DNA from: Bdellovibrionota bacterium | Lineage (GTDB): Bacteria; Bdellovibrionota_C; UBA2361; JAFLCA01 | Length of the DNA: 64,000 nucleotides | Assembly (NCBI GenBank): GCA_030584005.1 | Contig: CP129486.1 | Location: 2,155,971-2,219,970, forward strand | Reading direction: 5' to 3' | Shown: piece after piece, positions 43,933-52,969 of the stretch | Layout of the letters: each line of letters starts with the position of its first letter | How positions within the stretch are numbered: the first letter of the stretch is position 1 | Notes under the pieces: model-generated | Database searches by the model: none | What the model was told of the DNA's origin: nothing | What the model saw: only the letters and a program-made list of their open reading frames with translations | Program-made: the position numbers and the translations under genes

Positions 43933-43991
43933 TGGGATAATTTGGTGCCACCCATCAACATAAGTGCATTAAGTATAAGTGGTTACACAAC
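43933..43991 (+). repeat. 58-bp REP-like repeat, copy 3
   Basis: GGGATAATTTGGTGCCACCC, then CATTAAG and GGTTACACAACA. It is 72 nt before the transposase ATG and 69 nt upstream of the ABC transporter start. TGGTGCCACCCATCA (43943-43957) has an inverted match, 14 of 15, at 45278-45292. Confidence 0.75.
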
Positions 43992-44062
43992 AGCCACCCA
44001 ATCTGCGAGAAACTAGAATGACCCTACGGAAACTCCTCCAGTAAATTTCCGACAACTAGTAC

Positions 44063-45046
44063 ATGCAACAACAGCGCTACTTTGAATCGCAACGGGTGTA
44101 CGAGGCCTGTATCAGAGTAAGGGAGGGTATCGCCTTCCCTACCCTTAGGCTCATGAACCACATCTTGCTTGGAATACTTGGGCGGGTGCAACGAGACCGT
44201 AAGATCGTGATCTGCCACTACCTATGGATGGGAAATCATTTGCATATCATGTTCGTCATGCAGGACGCAGAGGCCTGCATCTGTTTCTTTAGCGAGATCC
44301 AAAAACAGATTACCGACGCCCTAAAGAAACTCCTTGGCCTTTCTTTCCTCCACCTTTGGGAGGGAGAGCCCTCGATCTCTATTATCCTAGACCCAGAAAA
44401 AGCCGAAGAACGAATTCGGTACATCTACTGCAATCCAGCTCGCGCTCACCTCGTTAAGAGCATAGACGACTATCCAGGTCTTTCTAGCTATCAGGCCTTT
44501 CTTAAAGCTCTACCAGATGTAGCCGCAGACATCTCGGAGGAGGTCCCATGGTTACGTCGAAGAGCCCTGCCGGTACTTCCCTCAAGGCTCCTCAGCAGAC
44601 GTCAGGACTACTATTTAAGCGAGAAGCTCCTTTCGCAGAAGCATCGGCGACACACGCTTTCAATATACCCAAATCGCTGGCTAAAAACCTTTGGCATCAC
44701 GGATCCCGCCGAAATTACTGCTGCAAATGGGCGCATCCTTAGGGCAATCAAAGAGCATGAGGCTCAATACAGCGACCAGAGGAAGGCCGCCAAAACCAAG
44801 ATTGTAGGTGCGCATAGACTCGCCGAGCAACCGATACTTCAACCTCATACCCCGAAAGCGCGCAGCAGACGCATCTATGTGCTCTCCTCAATCGCTGAGC
44901 GTCGCGCCGAGTACATCACACTCGTCAAATCCATTACCGCGCTATGCCGCGAGCTCTACCAGTTAGCAAAACGAGGCTGTGCTGTTATCTGGCCGCCCGG
45001 CGTCTTCCCACCGCGAATCCCGCGACTCGCGAATGCGCTGGGATAA
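44063..45046 (+). mobile_element. REP-associated tyrosine transposase (RAYT, Y1/HUH family)
   Basis: 327 residues. The HUH motif is HLH at 59-61 in WMGNHLHIMF. The Tyr region is RYIYCNPARAHLV (Y120/Y122), followed by DDYPGLSSYQAF, as in TnpA_REP proteins of the IS200/IS605 superfamily. These nick and join single-stranded DNA and are linked to REP palindromes. The C-terminal 170 residues are basic and unlike the short IS200 proteins. It sits between inverted copies of TGGTGCCACCCATCA. It is the only transposase gene in the window and appears intact. Confidence 0.82.
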
Positions 45047-45204
45047 CTGGGCGACCGTCCAAAGAATAGGTGCCGGACGTATCCAGCCTGAGAGAAGGGC
45101 GGCGGAGAGGGTGCGTGCTCAGTGTCAATGTTGCACTCTGAACCTGTTCCCCAGGGGGTCCTATCGACCTAATGTCCTCGCTTAAACCCCAAAAATGACC
45201 CATG

Positions 45205-45226
45205 GGGGCTGACACATCGTCACCCC
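45205..45226. repeat. Hairpin downstream of the transposase
   Basis: GGGG-C-TGAC pairs with GTCACCCC around the loop ACATC, with one bulged C. RAYT enzymes recognise bulged GC-rich hairpins, so this may be the right-end recognition site. The rest of the 292-bp gap (45047-45338) has no gene that I can support. Confidence 0.45.
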
Positions 45227-45277
45227 AACACCATCGAGAAGTATCGGGAGCCCCTTGAGTGAGGAGATGAGGTCAGA

Positions 45278-45292
45278 TGATGGGTGGTACCA
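45278..45292 (-). repeat. Inverted core of the REP-like repeat (right flank of the transposase)
   Basis: TGATGGGTGGTACCA is the reverse complement of 43943-43957 except for one base. Only the core is present, and the rest of the 58-bp unit is not recognisable here. Confidence 0.5.
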
Positions 45293-45338
45293 GCTAAAAA
45301 GTATGCATAAGAAATAGGGCTGCGGCATACTCGGAAGC

Positions 45339-46367
45339 ATGCGAACCACTGAACACTCTTTTCAAGAGGAACCGGGGCGAAATGGAAATGGTAACCCAGG
45401 AAATGGTAAGCCCGGGGATCTTCTTGCCCGGTTGATGACGTCCGGAGGCCTACCGCCGCTCGACCAAACTTTCCCGGTCAGCGAAACAGCCCCACAGCGT
45501 TGGCAACGACTTTTCTCGGATGGCATCGCTATCAAGGAAGCATTTAACCTCCCTTACATTCAAGCCGTTGCTCCCGCCTTCGCCGCGGCAGTACTCGCAG
45601 TCGGCAAAGAAAAGGTAGAGCTCCTGGTAATCGGCGGTGGTGATGGACACTTCTCCCGAATGGTGCTCCCCACAGTGTTGCAGCTCTTGTCAACAAGACC
45701 CACACCGATCGAGGTCAATGTTCTAGAAACCGACCTAACCGATAACATCCTGCGAGCTCCTGCCAGGGCAGCCGTGGTGGATGCACGGGAGCTCGACCGA
45801 CACTACATGGCCGGCTCATTCGATGTTGTGGTAGGCGAAGCGATGCTTCATCAAGGAGGACCAAACGGCGTTGCTAAAACTATCCAACAGGCAGCCCATG
45901 TCCTCTCCAGATCCGGAGTGTTCGTGCATGTGCAAGATACTATACCCGACCCCCGAGATTGGGTGTCACCGGCTCGCCTCAGCGATCTAGGAATCGCGGG
46001 CATTCCTATCATGCGCGCCGACTCCGATAAGCATCGGGTGGAACTCGTTCAAGTATCCAGGGAAGCACATGCTGCACTCGCCCAATGCATCCATAGGGAA
46101 ACGAAAGCACTTGGCGGCGCATTCATGTTAGGTGCAGTGCAGGGTGACAAGACCGTAACCGAACTCAAGCTGCCTCCGCACCTCTTTACGCGAAGATTGA
46201 ACGCCGTCGCCTATGATAACGGCACGTTGGGTCAAAGCGAGGACCCGACACTGCCTGACGGTCGCATCAAATTAACGTATCGCGGTACCGTCTCATTTAT
46301 AAGACCACACCAACAGTTGAAAACCCTGCTCGATGCGATAGATGTAATGTGCTCAAATGAATCTTAG
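45339..46367 (+). CDS. SAM-dependent methyltransferase-like protein
   Basis: 342 residues. A Gly/Asn-rich N-terminus (GRNGNGNPGNGKPGD) precedes a Rossmann core: ELLVIGGGDGHFSRMVLP (motif I), EVNVLETDLTD, SFDVVVGEAMLHQGGPNG (motif IV) and AAHVLSRSGVFVHVQDTIPDP. The C-terminal 100 residues are unassigned. It is followed by an ATPase gene in the same direction after about 120 nt. Methyl transfer is inferred from fold only. Confidence 0.65.
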   Translation: MRTTEHSFQEEPGRNGNGNPGNGKPGDLLARLMTSGGLPPLDQTFPVSETAPQRWQRLFSDGIAIKEAFNLPYIQAVAPAFAAAVLAVGKEKVELLVIGGGDGHFSRMVLPTVLQLLSTRPTPIEVNVLETDLTDNILRAPARAAVVDARELDRHYMAGSFDVVVGEAMLHQGGPNGVAKTIQQAAHVLSRSGVFVHVQDTIPDPRDWVSPARLSDLGIAGIPIMRADSDKHRVELVQVSREAHAALAQCIHRETKALGGAFMLGAVQGDKTVTELKLPPHLFTRRLNAVAYDNGTLGQSEDPTLPDGRIKLTYRGTVSFIRPHQQLKTLLDAIDVMCSNES

Positions 46368-46487
46368 CCGCGCCGATAGAAACACGACTCAGGGCTTGGC
46401 CATAGCCGAACTCAGACCGCCAATGGCGCAGTTCCATCAGCGTGCTTGACTTTGCGTGTGTGCAGTATAGGTGTTCCGGTAGTTGTT

Positions 46488-47270
46488 ATGACCACCTCAA
46501 TTCAGCATTTCTTCACCTCCAGGTGTACCAACCCCTGCGCAACCCCAACAGTCGATGCCGCGCTGTACCGTCATGGCCGCCTGTTCCCCGAGATCCAGAC
46601 TAATTGGGTCGTCGTGACGGGTCCTCCCTCTGCCGGGAAAACTACCTCAACCAGCTTCTTTGCACATCTGGGTCTCCCCGTAGTTCCCGAGTCGGCGGCG
46701 CAGGTGATCACCGAGGCTCTCAATGCAGGGTTCACGAAAGAGGAGATCTACAGCGCGCGGGCTGCCGTAGCCAGGCAACACGCCATTCTCTCCCGGGGGC
46801 TAGAAAGTGAGCTTTCCCATAACCCGGATCAATTCCGGCTCCTTGACCGGTCCTGGCTAGACGCCATTCCTTTTTCTGCTGAACTCGGAGTTCACTGCCC
46901 TCAATTTGAGGGGCGTGTTACCCTTCTGAGGTACCATAGGGTGCTTTATTTGGAGGCCTTACCACTCACGGGCAATTCTTACCGTCCAGACGATATCGAG
47001 TTTGATGCCCTACGCTCCCGCCTAGATCAACGATCGCGCGAGTTTTGGGCTGCGCTCGGATATGACCTTATTATTATCCCCGCAACAGCGGATGACGGCC
47101 GCCTTCTCACCATCCCCGAGCGACTAGCTCTAGTGTCACGTGCGCTGGGGTTCAGTACTTTTGTCGAGCTTCTATGCCGACTCCCCCGGGAAACGTTAGC
47201 GGCTGTCCAGGCAGGTCAAGCTCCCAGTCCGCTGACTGAGATCATCCGTAACTGTCGGTCGATTGTTTGA
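46488..47270 (+). CDS. P-loop ATPase/kinase-like protein (AAA_28 type)
   Basis: 260 residues from ATG 46488. A longer TTG-started frame begins at 46446. The Walker A is VVVTGPPSAGKTTSTSFFA. VVPESAAQVITEAL and FRLLDRSWLDAIPFSAEL resemble the AAA_28 family, whose fold is close to nucleoside and NadR-type kinases. Two conserved-looking Tyr/Asp patches (RPDDIEFDALRSRLDQRSREFW) follow. Substrate unknown. Convergent with the flagellin gene. Confidence 0.7.
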   Translation: MTTSIQHFFTSRCTNPCATPTVDAALYRHGRLFPEIQTNWVVVTGPPSAGKTTSTSFFAHLGLPVVPESAAQVITEALNAGFTKEEIYSARAAVARQHAILSRGLESELSHNPDQFRLLDRSWLDAIPFSAELGVHCPQFEGRVTLLRYHRVLYLEALPLTGNSYRPDDIEFDALRSRLDQRSREFWAALGYDLIIIPATADDGRLLTIPERLALVSRALGFSTFVELLCRLPRETLAAVQAGQAPSPLTEIIRNCRSIV

Positions 47271-47391
47271 CACTAGTAGAGTGAATGTGTGCCGAGCGCA
47301 CAATAACGGGAAGTTGGACAAAAAGTTCTGCTATCCGCTGGCCATGGCCAACGATTTGGCAAGCAGCTCTAATCATGCCGAGGAGAAGATG

Positions 47392-49335
47392 CTAGCTCCG
47401 AGCGCCTAGGCTGCCCGTTCTCCCCCGATCGAGTAGAGATCCAGACCCGGCAGATTGCAGCAGTGACAGGGCGATCCCAGGTGCCTGATTCGCCTGCCCT
47501 AAGATCGCAGAACCAACGTCTTGCAGGATCTGCTGCCGGATAGCTTCCGCCGACTCTAGGGCGATATCGGAATCAACAATTCTGCTCCGTGCTGACTCAC
47601 TTCCCACCTGTAGATCCTGCAGGTTCCGCACAAAACTCTCCAAGCGGCTCATTGCAGCGCCGATTACCCCACGCTGCCGCTGCACCTCCTCAATTAGGTC
47701 CTCCAGGTAGTCAATCGCATCCAACGCGGTCTGAGCAGTCCTCAAATCAACATAGCGCGCGTTGGTGGTCTCTACCGTATTCTGCAGGTCGACGTAGATC
47801 GCAGCGGCGGCTGAACTCAGGATGTCGTTTACTCCGTCTCCATCAATATCGGCCATTGTAATATTGCCCGTTGAGACCAGGCCTATCACGCTACCTGCCG
47901 TCATAGAACCATCAATATTCCCGTAAACCGCATTGGCCTTGTTCGAATAGCCCACCAGGATGTCGAGCAAACCATCGCCGTTTAGATCGCCAATCTTGAT
48001 GGCATCGTTTCCGGAGATTGCTCCCGTGTTCCAAAACCCACTAATCGTCGAGAAGCTCCCACTGCCGTTCCCTAACCTCCGCACGGTCTGCGATCCATTC
48101 TGATACACAAGATCAACAAAACCATCCCTGTTCAAATCACCTAGGGCAAAATCGGTGGTGCCTCCCATAAACTCCATACTCGTGGTGACCGCGGCCGAGT
48201 ATCCGGACCCGGAGCGCAGGAAGGCCTGAATGGTCGGCGTGAATCCGGTGGTCAGCCCCGCTAGGTCAATCTGCCCATCGTTATTCAAGTCGGCTGCTTC
48301 GATCGCGTAGTACGTTCCCGTGAGGGTTGCGGTATTGGTGAATGTTCCACTACCGTTGTTGCTCAATGCATATATCGACGCACCCAGCAGCCCCAAATCG
48401 AGATCGCCATCACCGTCTAGGTCTTCAGCAAGGATATCTACAGCAGTAGGAGCAGCGGTAGATACTCCGACTGTACTTGAAGTAAAAGCAGTCCCGCTGC
48501 CTGTATTGAGGTAGCGAACCGCATAGGTACTGCCCAATGCTGTATGGTAAGAGCCTACGGCAAAATCCTGCACCCCGTCGCCGTTGAAATCGCCGACTGC
48601 AATCTTGCCGACCGCAGTCGTCGAAGCATTTGTTAGCGTCGTTGAGTACATGGTAGTTGTGAAATTATTGGGGGCATCCTGCCTATGGATCTGTATCGAT
48701 AAATTAGTTCCGCTCATGCCGGAGGTAATGATATCGAGGTCACCGTCGCCATCGAAGTCAGCGGTTGCAATATCGGTGGTCGTGGCCCCGGTAACTTTTG
48801 AGACCACATTGGTATAGGATTGATTGCCGATATCATTTCGAATCTGGTCAGTGAGACCAAACTCAATGCTGCCATCCGTGCCGAATCCCCCCTGTATGCG
48901 CATGTTGGTGAAGGAAGCCGTAAGCAAACTTAGGCCGTTGAATTTGAGCGATCCCAGCGTGCGATTATATTCCAGAGTCAGCTGATCGGACTCCTGGGCC
49001 AGGCTTCGGCGTTGTGTTGATGAAAGCGACCCATTGGCAGCTTGGGAAGCGAGTTCGCGCTGCCGCACAAGTATATTAGAGAGTGTTTCCAGACCACTGT
49101 CGGCGATGGAGAGTGCGCTGATGCCGTCGTTGACGTTGCGAATGCCTTGGGAGTAAACACGGCTTGCGGCACCAAGTGACATGGCAACAGAGAGCGACGC
49201 AGCATCATCGCTGGCGCGATTGATGCGCATTCCCGAGGAGAGCCGCTCTGTGGCACGCCCAAGTCTGTCGATGCTTTGACCTAACAGCCTCTGAGCACGC
49301 AGCGCGTTTATGTTACTTCCAAATGTAAGCGCCAA
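47392..49335 (-). CDS. Flagellin with a seven-repeat FG-GAP/VCBS propeller in place of the variable domain
   Basis: 647 residues from a TTG at 49335, chosen because GGGAG lies 5 nt upstream and because MALTFGSNINALRAQ matches flagellin N-termini. A TTG at 49347 would add four residues. Residues 1-165 are D0/D1 (LSSGMRINRASDDAASLSVA). Residues about 525-647 are the C-terminal D1/D0 (SRIVDSDIALESAEAIRQQI, then QANQAPGIALSLL). Between them are seven DxDGDGxxD-type FG-GAP repeats at about residues 193, 249, 305, 349, 400, 450 and 496. These would bind Ca2+ and project as a beta-propeller from the filament. No other flagellar gene is nearby. Confidence 0.92.
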   Translation of the reverse strand: MALTFGSNINALRAQRLLGQSIDRLGRATERLSSGMRINRASDDAASLSVAMSLGAASRVYSQGIRNVNDGISALSIADSGLETLSNILVRQRELASQAANGSLSSTQRRSLAQESDQLTLEYNRTLGSLKFNGLSLLTASFTNMRIQGGFGTDGSIEFGLTDQIRNDIGNQSYTNVVSKVTGATTTDIATADFDGDGDLDIITSGMSGTNLSIQIHRQDAPNNFTTTMYSTTLTNASTTAVGKIAVGDFNGDGVQDFAVGSYHTALGSTYAVRYLNTGSGTAFTSSTVGVSTAAPTAVDILAEDLDGDGDLDLGLLGASIYALSNNGSGTFTNTATLTGTYYAIEAADLNNDGQIDLAGLTTGFTPTIQAFLRSGSGYSAAVTTSMEFMGGTTDFALGDLNRDGFVDLVYQNGSQTVRRLGNGSGSFSTISGFWNTGAISGNDAIKIGDLNGDGLLDILVGYSNKANAVYGNIDGSMTAGSVIGLVSTGNITMADIDGDGVNDILSSAAAAIYVDLQNTVETTNARYVDLRTAQTALDAIDYLEDLIEEVQRQRGVIGAAMSRLESFVRNLQDLQVGSESARSRIVDSDIALESAEAIRQQILQDVGSAILGQANQAPGIALSLLQSAGSGSLLDRGRTGSLGARS

Positions 49336-49371
49336 TGTTACTCCCAATCCATGGAGTACTTATCAGCTTCA

Positions 49372-49399
49372 GAATCGGAAGAATTTCAAACAGTTGTTA
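49372..49399 (-). promoter_or_regulatory. Possible sigma-28 (FliA) promoter of the flagellin gene
   Basis: On the minus strand TAAC is followed, after 16 nt, by TCCGATTC. This partly matches TAAA-N15-GCCGATAA and lies about 37 nt before the start codon. The match is weak. Confidence 0.25.
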
Positions 49400-49537
49400 G
49401 ATTTGGGCGCTCAATTTTGGGAATCGCGTTCGCCTAGGGGACGCTATAACACCCAGGGTAAATTAAGGAGTTAGCACGATTTCGGCCCAATTGGGTACGA
49501 ATAATACCTACCGGCGAGCGTATCTGAGGCAGCGCGG

Positions 49538-50410
49538 CTACCGCTTCATTGCCTTAAGCAGCGCCTTTCCAATATCCGCGGGCGAGCGGGTGATTTCCAC
49601 TCCCGCCGCTTCAAGGGCGCCGAATTTCGCCTCGGCGGTACCGGATCCACCACTGATGATCGCTCCGGCGTGCCCCATGCGACGACCGGGCGGTGCCGAC
49701 GCGCCGCAGATAAAGCCCGCCACCGGCTTCTTCATGTTCGACTTAATCCATGCAGCGGCCTCCTCTTCAGCCGAACCACCAATTTCTCCTATCATCACTA
49801 CTGCATCGGTCTTTGCATCGTCATTAAAGAGCTTCAAACAATCTATAAACGAGGTGCCATTCAATGGATCGCCTCCTATGCCGATACATGTGGACTGGCC
49901 GATGCCAAGTTCGGTCAATTGATAGACGGCTTCGTAGGTGAGTGTGCCGCTCCGTGAGACGACGCCGACATTACCCGCTTTATGAATGTGCCCGGGCATA
50001 ATGCCAATCTTGCATTCACCGGGAGTGATAATCCCTGGACAATTCGGCCCGATCAGCCGGGTGCGTCGACCTTGCATAAACGAGTTGACCCGCAGCATGT
50101 CAAGAACCGGAATACCCTCCGTGATACACACAACGAGGTCGAGGTCTGCGTCCACTGCTTCCATGATTGCATCTGCTGCAAATGGCGCCGGAACGTAGAT
50201 AACACTCACTGTGGCTGCTGTTGCCTCCTTGGCTTCGCTGACGGAATTGAAGAGAGGAATGCCCTCGAAGTTCTGGCCCCCCTTTCCAGGACCCACGCCG
50301 GCTACCATTTTCGTGCCGTACTCCTTACACGCTCTCGTATGGAAGGATCCCGACTTCCCGGTAATCCCTTGAGTGATCACTTTCGTGTTCTTATCAACTA
50401 GTACGCTCAT
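49538..50410 (-). CDS. sucD: Succinyl-CoA synthetase, alpha subunit
   Basis: 290 residues, the normal length. It binds CoA through its Rossmann domain ([20 protein letters not shown]) and carries the phospho-His in [20 protein letters not shown]. With SucC it interconverts succinyl-CoA and succinate with NTP formation. It lies 6 nt after sucC and is the last gene of the minus-strand TCA-cycle block. Confidence 0.95.
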   Translation of the reverse strand: MSVLVDKNTKVITQGITGKSGSFHTRACKEYGTKMVAGVGPGKGGQNFEGIPLFNSVSEAKEATAATVSVIYVPAPFAADAIMEAVDADLDLVVCITEGIPVLDMLRVNSFMQGRRTRLIGPNCPGIITPGECKIGIMPGHIHKAGNVGVVSRSGTLTYEAVYQLTELGIGQSTCIGIGGDPLNGTSFIDCLKLFNDDAKTDAVVMIGEIGGSAEEEAAAWIKSNMKKPVAGFICGASAPPGRRMGHAGAIISGGSGTAEAKFGALEAAGVEITRSPADIGKALLKAMKR

Positions 50411-50416
50411 AAAAAC

Positions 50417-51577
50417 TTACCTCACGGCCCCCACTACTTTCTTTGCGGCTTCATCCATCGTGTCAGCCGGAATAATGCTAAGCCCCGATGAGGCTAGAAT
50501 CTGCTTGCCAAGGTCGACATTGGTTCCCTGGAGCCGCACCACTAACGGCACTTTCACTCCAAGCTCTCGCGCAGCCGCTACTATACCCTCCGCAATCACA
50601 TCACAGCGCATAATTCCGCCGAATATGTTGACCAGTATCGCCTTGACCTGGGAGTCGGAGAGCAGGATGCGAAACGCCTCGGTAACGGTTTCTTTGGATG
50701 CGCCGCCCCCCACGTCGAGGAAGTTTGCCGGGGATCCCCCGCTCATCTTGATGATGTCCATGGTCGACATAGCCAGCCCCGCACCATTGACCATGCATCC
50801 GATGTTGCCGTCCAAGGCCACGTAGCTTAGTCCTGCCTTACCGGCTCGCAGATCCTTCGGATCCTGCTCGTCATAATCGAGGAGCGCTTTCAGTTCAGGC
50901 TGGCGGAACAGGGCATTGTCATCCACTGAGCACTTCGCATCCAACAAGACAAAATGTCCTTCCTTCGTGAGCACCAAAGGGTTGATTTCGACCAGTGAAA
51001 GGTCGTTTTCCATAAAGGCTTCATAGAGACCCGACACTATCTCTCCTAACTCTTTTATGGCTTCTCCCTTGACCCCTAATCGCTGGGCGAGTTGCGTCGT
51101 TTGAAAACTCTGCAGCCCTACCTTGGGATCTATACGGATGGTGGTAATTTTCTCGGGCTGCCGATGCGCCACCTCTTCAATCTCCATGCCGCCCTCGGTG
51201 GATCCGATTATCGAAACGGCGCGTCTGGCTCGATCGACCAGCAGGCTGAGATAGAACTCTCTATCGATATTGCAGCCGGCTTCGACATACACCTTTCGCA
51301 CAACCTTCCCCTTCTCTCCCGTCTGCGGTGTTACAAGCCTCATGCCGAGGATCTTCTCACCATGCGAACGCGCCTCAGCGGGCGTCTTGGCAAGCTTTAC
51401 GCCACCTGCCTTCCCTCGACCGCCTGCATGCACTTGCGCTTTGACCACACAGATCCCGCCGCCCAGGTTATCGGCGGCAGCTTCCACCTCTCCGGGTGTA
51501 TAACAAAGATACCCCTCAAGAACTGGCAGTCCATATTGCGCCAAGAGCTCCTTGGCCTGATATTCATGAAGATTCAT
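50417..51577 (-). CDS. sucC: Succinyl-CoA synthetase, beta subunit
   Basis: 386 residues beginning MNLHEYQAKELLAQYGLPV, the standard SucC N-terminus. A longer frame upstream is not conserved. ATP-grasp domain residues include VVKAQVHAGGRGKAGGVKLAK, and the SucD-contacting domain has FLDVGGGASKETVTEAF and VNIFGGIMRCDVIAEG. It forms the alpha/beta enzyme with sucD. Confidence 0.95.
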   Translation of the reverse strand: MNLHEYQAKELLAQYGLPVLEGYLCYTPGEVEAAADNLGGGICVVKAQVHAGGRGKAGGVKLAKTPAEARSHGEKILGMRLVTPQTGEKGKVVRKVYVEAGCNIDREFYLSLLVDRARRAVSIIGSTEGGMEIEEVAHRQPEKITTIRIDPKVGLQSFQTTQLAQRLGVKGEAIKELGEIVSGLYEAFMENDLSLVEINPLVLTKEGHFVLLDAKCSVDDNALFRQPELKALLDYDEQDPKDLRAGKAGLSYVALDGNIGCMVNGAGLAMSTMDIIKMSGGSPANFLDVGGGASKETVTEAFRILLSDSQVKAILVNIFGGIMRCDVIAEGIVAAARELGVKVPLVVRLQGTNVDLGKQILASSGLSIIPADTMDEAAKKVVGAVR

Positions 51578-51943
51578 GCAAAGATCCGTTGAACGTACAC
51601 AGGCAATAAAAAACAATGACCTGCGGGAGAGTAGGAGATCGTCCGGTTCAGAGCAACTGAGTATCGAGCAGCGGGAGCGCCCAGGAGGGGGCTGCCTCGC
51701 AAACACACTAACTAATCGAACTGATTGATAATTTGACCGGTCGCTTCTAAGGAGAGGCTGAGCAAGTGCCCTCGACGGCCCTTGTTCAGACACTCCAATC
51801 TACGTACTCGCGCGGGCTTCGTGTCGCTACGCGGCCCTACGCTTCAGTCCACGCGCACTCCATCCGGGTGTGCGCCAGGGATACGCTGCCCTTACTCAGT
51901 GTGTCCCTACCGAAGCTGTCGAACGCAGGCAACCATTGGGGTC
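51578..51943. other. Intergenic region between universal stress protein and sucC
   Basis: 366 bp with no gene that I can support. It presumably carries the sucCD promoter on the minus strand. I could not pick a convincing -35/-10 pair. Confidence 0.4.
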
Positions 51944-52939
51944 TCACCGTCTTAGTAGCAGCACAGGACAGCGGGAGCTGCGGGCCAGTTTTCTACTGGT
52001 CGCACCAATGAGAGCTGCTCTTGCCGAATTACTCCGGGCCGCCATGGCAATAAGCTGTACCGGCGACCGTGATGCTGCTTCAAGAAGCATCTCCGCCGGA
52101 TCAAACCGCCCTTTCGATCTTAGAATACTAAAGGAGCTCTTGACCCCCTTGGCCTTGGCCCGCCTAAGGAGCAGCGCCGCCGCTCGTTTGACGCGCAGCT
52201 CCTCGGCCCGCTGCTCCTTTTGCAACTGCACCTTACTCTGCCTACTCGCGTAGAACACGGATAACCCAGCCACATGCAGGCAGTGCACCAGCTTCAGCTC
52301 AGCCTTAAGCTGCTTAGCCAAATGAAGCGTGCGTTCAAACACCTGCCGTGATGCTGCACTCAAATCGGTTGGGAAAAGAATTCTTGCTATGCGCTTGGCA
52401 GGCTGCGCACTCGGGTTCATCACCAATATCGGCACATCGGCGTGCAGCACACAAGTTTCAGCAAAACTCCCCATGAACAACCTCTTCAAGCCATGCCTTC
52501 CATGGCTGTGCAGCGCTACAAATGGCGCTTTCACCTTCCGCGCATGCGTGCAGAGTGTCTCAACACGATCGGATAGCGAGTCGTCATGGCTTTGAGGAGT
52601 TTTAAGAAGCAGGACGTCGAGAACCAGGTTTCTCTCCTTGCTCGAAATAAGCGATCGCATGCGCTGCTCGATCCAAGATCGCAGAAGCGGGTAATCGCCG
52701 CGCAGGTCCAAGTCACCCTCTCTGCCTCCCAGTGCCCATTCTCGCAGCTGGAACGGACCGACCACTACCACCGGTTGAATCTTCAAGCCGAAGGCCAGGG
52801 CAAATGGTCGCAGCACCTGCAGCGCATGCCGATGAAACCTGACATCATCCTGCAAGGGATCAAGCCCCCATAGGATAACCGGCCGCGCCGCTGCCTTTGA
52901 AGGAGTCTTAGTGCTGCTGTTTCGACGTGAGACGCCCAT
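51944..52939 (-). CDS. Tandem universal stress protein (UspA) domains
   Basis: 331 residues from ATG 52939, with a GTG at 52957 as an alternative. The first Usp unit (residues about 15-165) ends KAPFVALHSHGRHGLKRLFMGSFAETCVLHADVPILVM. The second starts RIARILFPTDLSAASRQVFERTLHLA and ends LIGATSRKLARSSRCPVLLLRR. The nucleotide-binding G-x2-G-x9-G[S/T] motif is degenerate in both, so ATP binding is doubtful. It lies within the TCA-cycle block, between sdhB and sucC. Confidence 0.8.
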   Translation of the reverse strand: MGVSRRNSSTKTPSKAAARPVILWGLDPLQDDVRFHRHALQVLRPFALAFGLKIQPVVVVGPFQLREWALGGREGDLDLRGDYPLLRSWIEQRMRSLISSKERNLVLDVLLLKTPQSHDDSLSDRVETLCTHARKVKAPFVALHSHGRHGLKRLFMGSFAETCVLHADVPILVMNPSAQPAKRIARILFPTDLSAASRQVFERTLHLAKQLKAELKLVHCLHVAGLSVFYASRQSKVQLQKEQRAEELRVKRAAALLLRRAKAKGVKSSFSILRSKGRFDPAEMLLEAASRSPVQLIAMAARSNSARAALIGATSRKLARSSRCPVLLLRR

Positions 52940-52969
52940 CCAAATCCCAGGACACACCTATACAAATGC

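Noticed and set aside
51766..52011. 81-codon plus-strand frame after AAGGAGAGG
   Set aside because: Composition is not protein-like, and it runs into the universal stress protein gene on the other strand.
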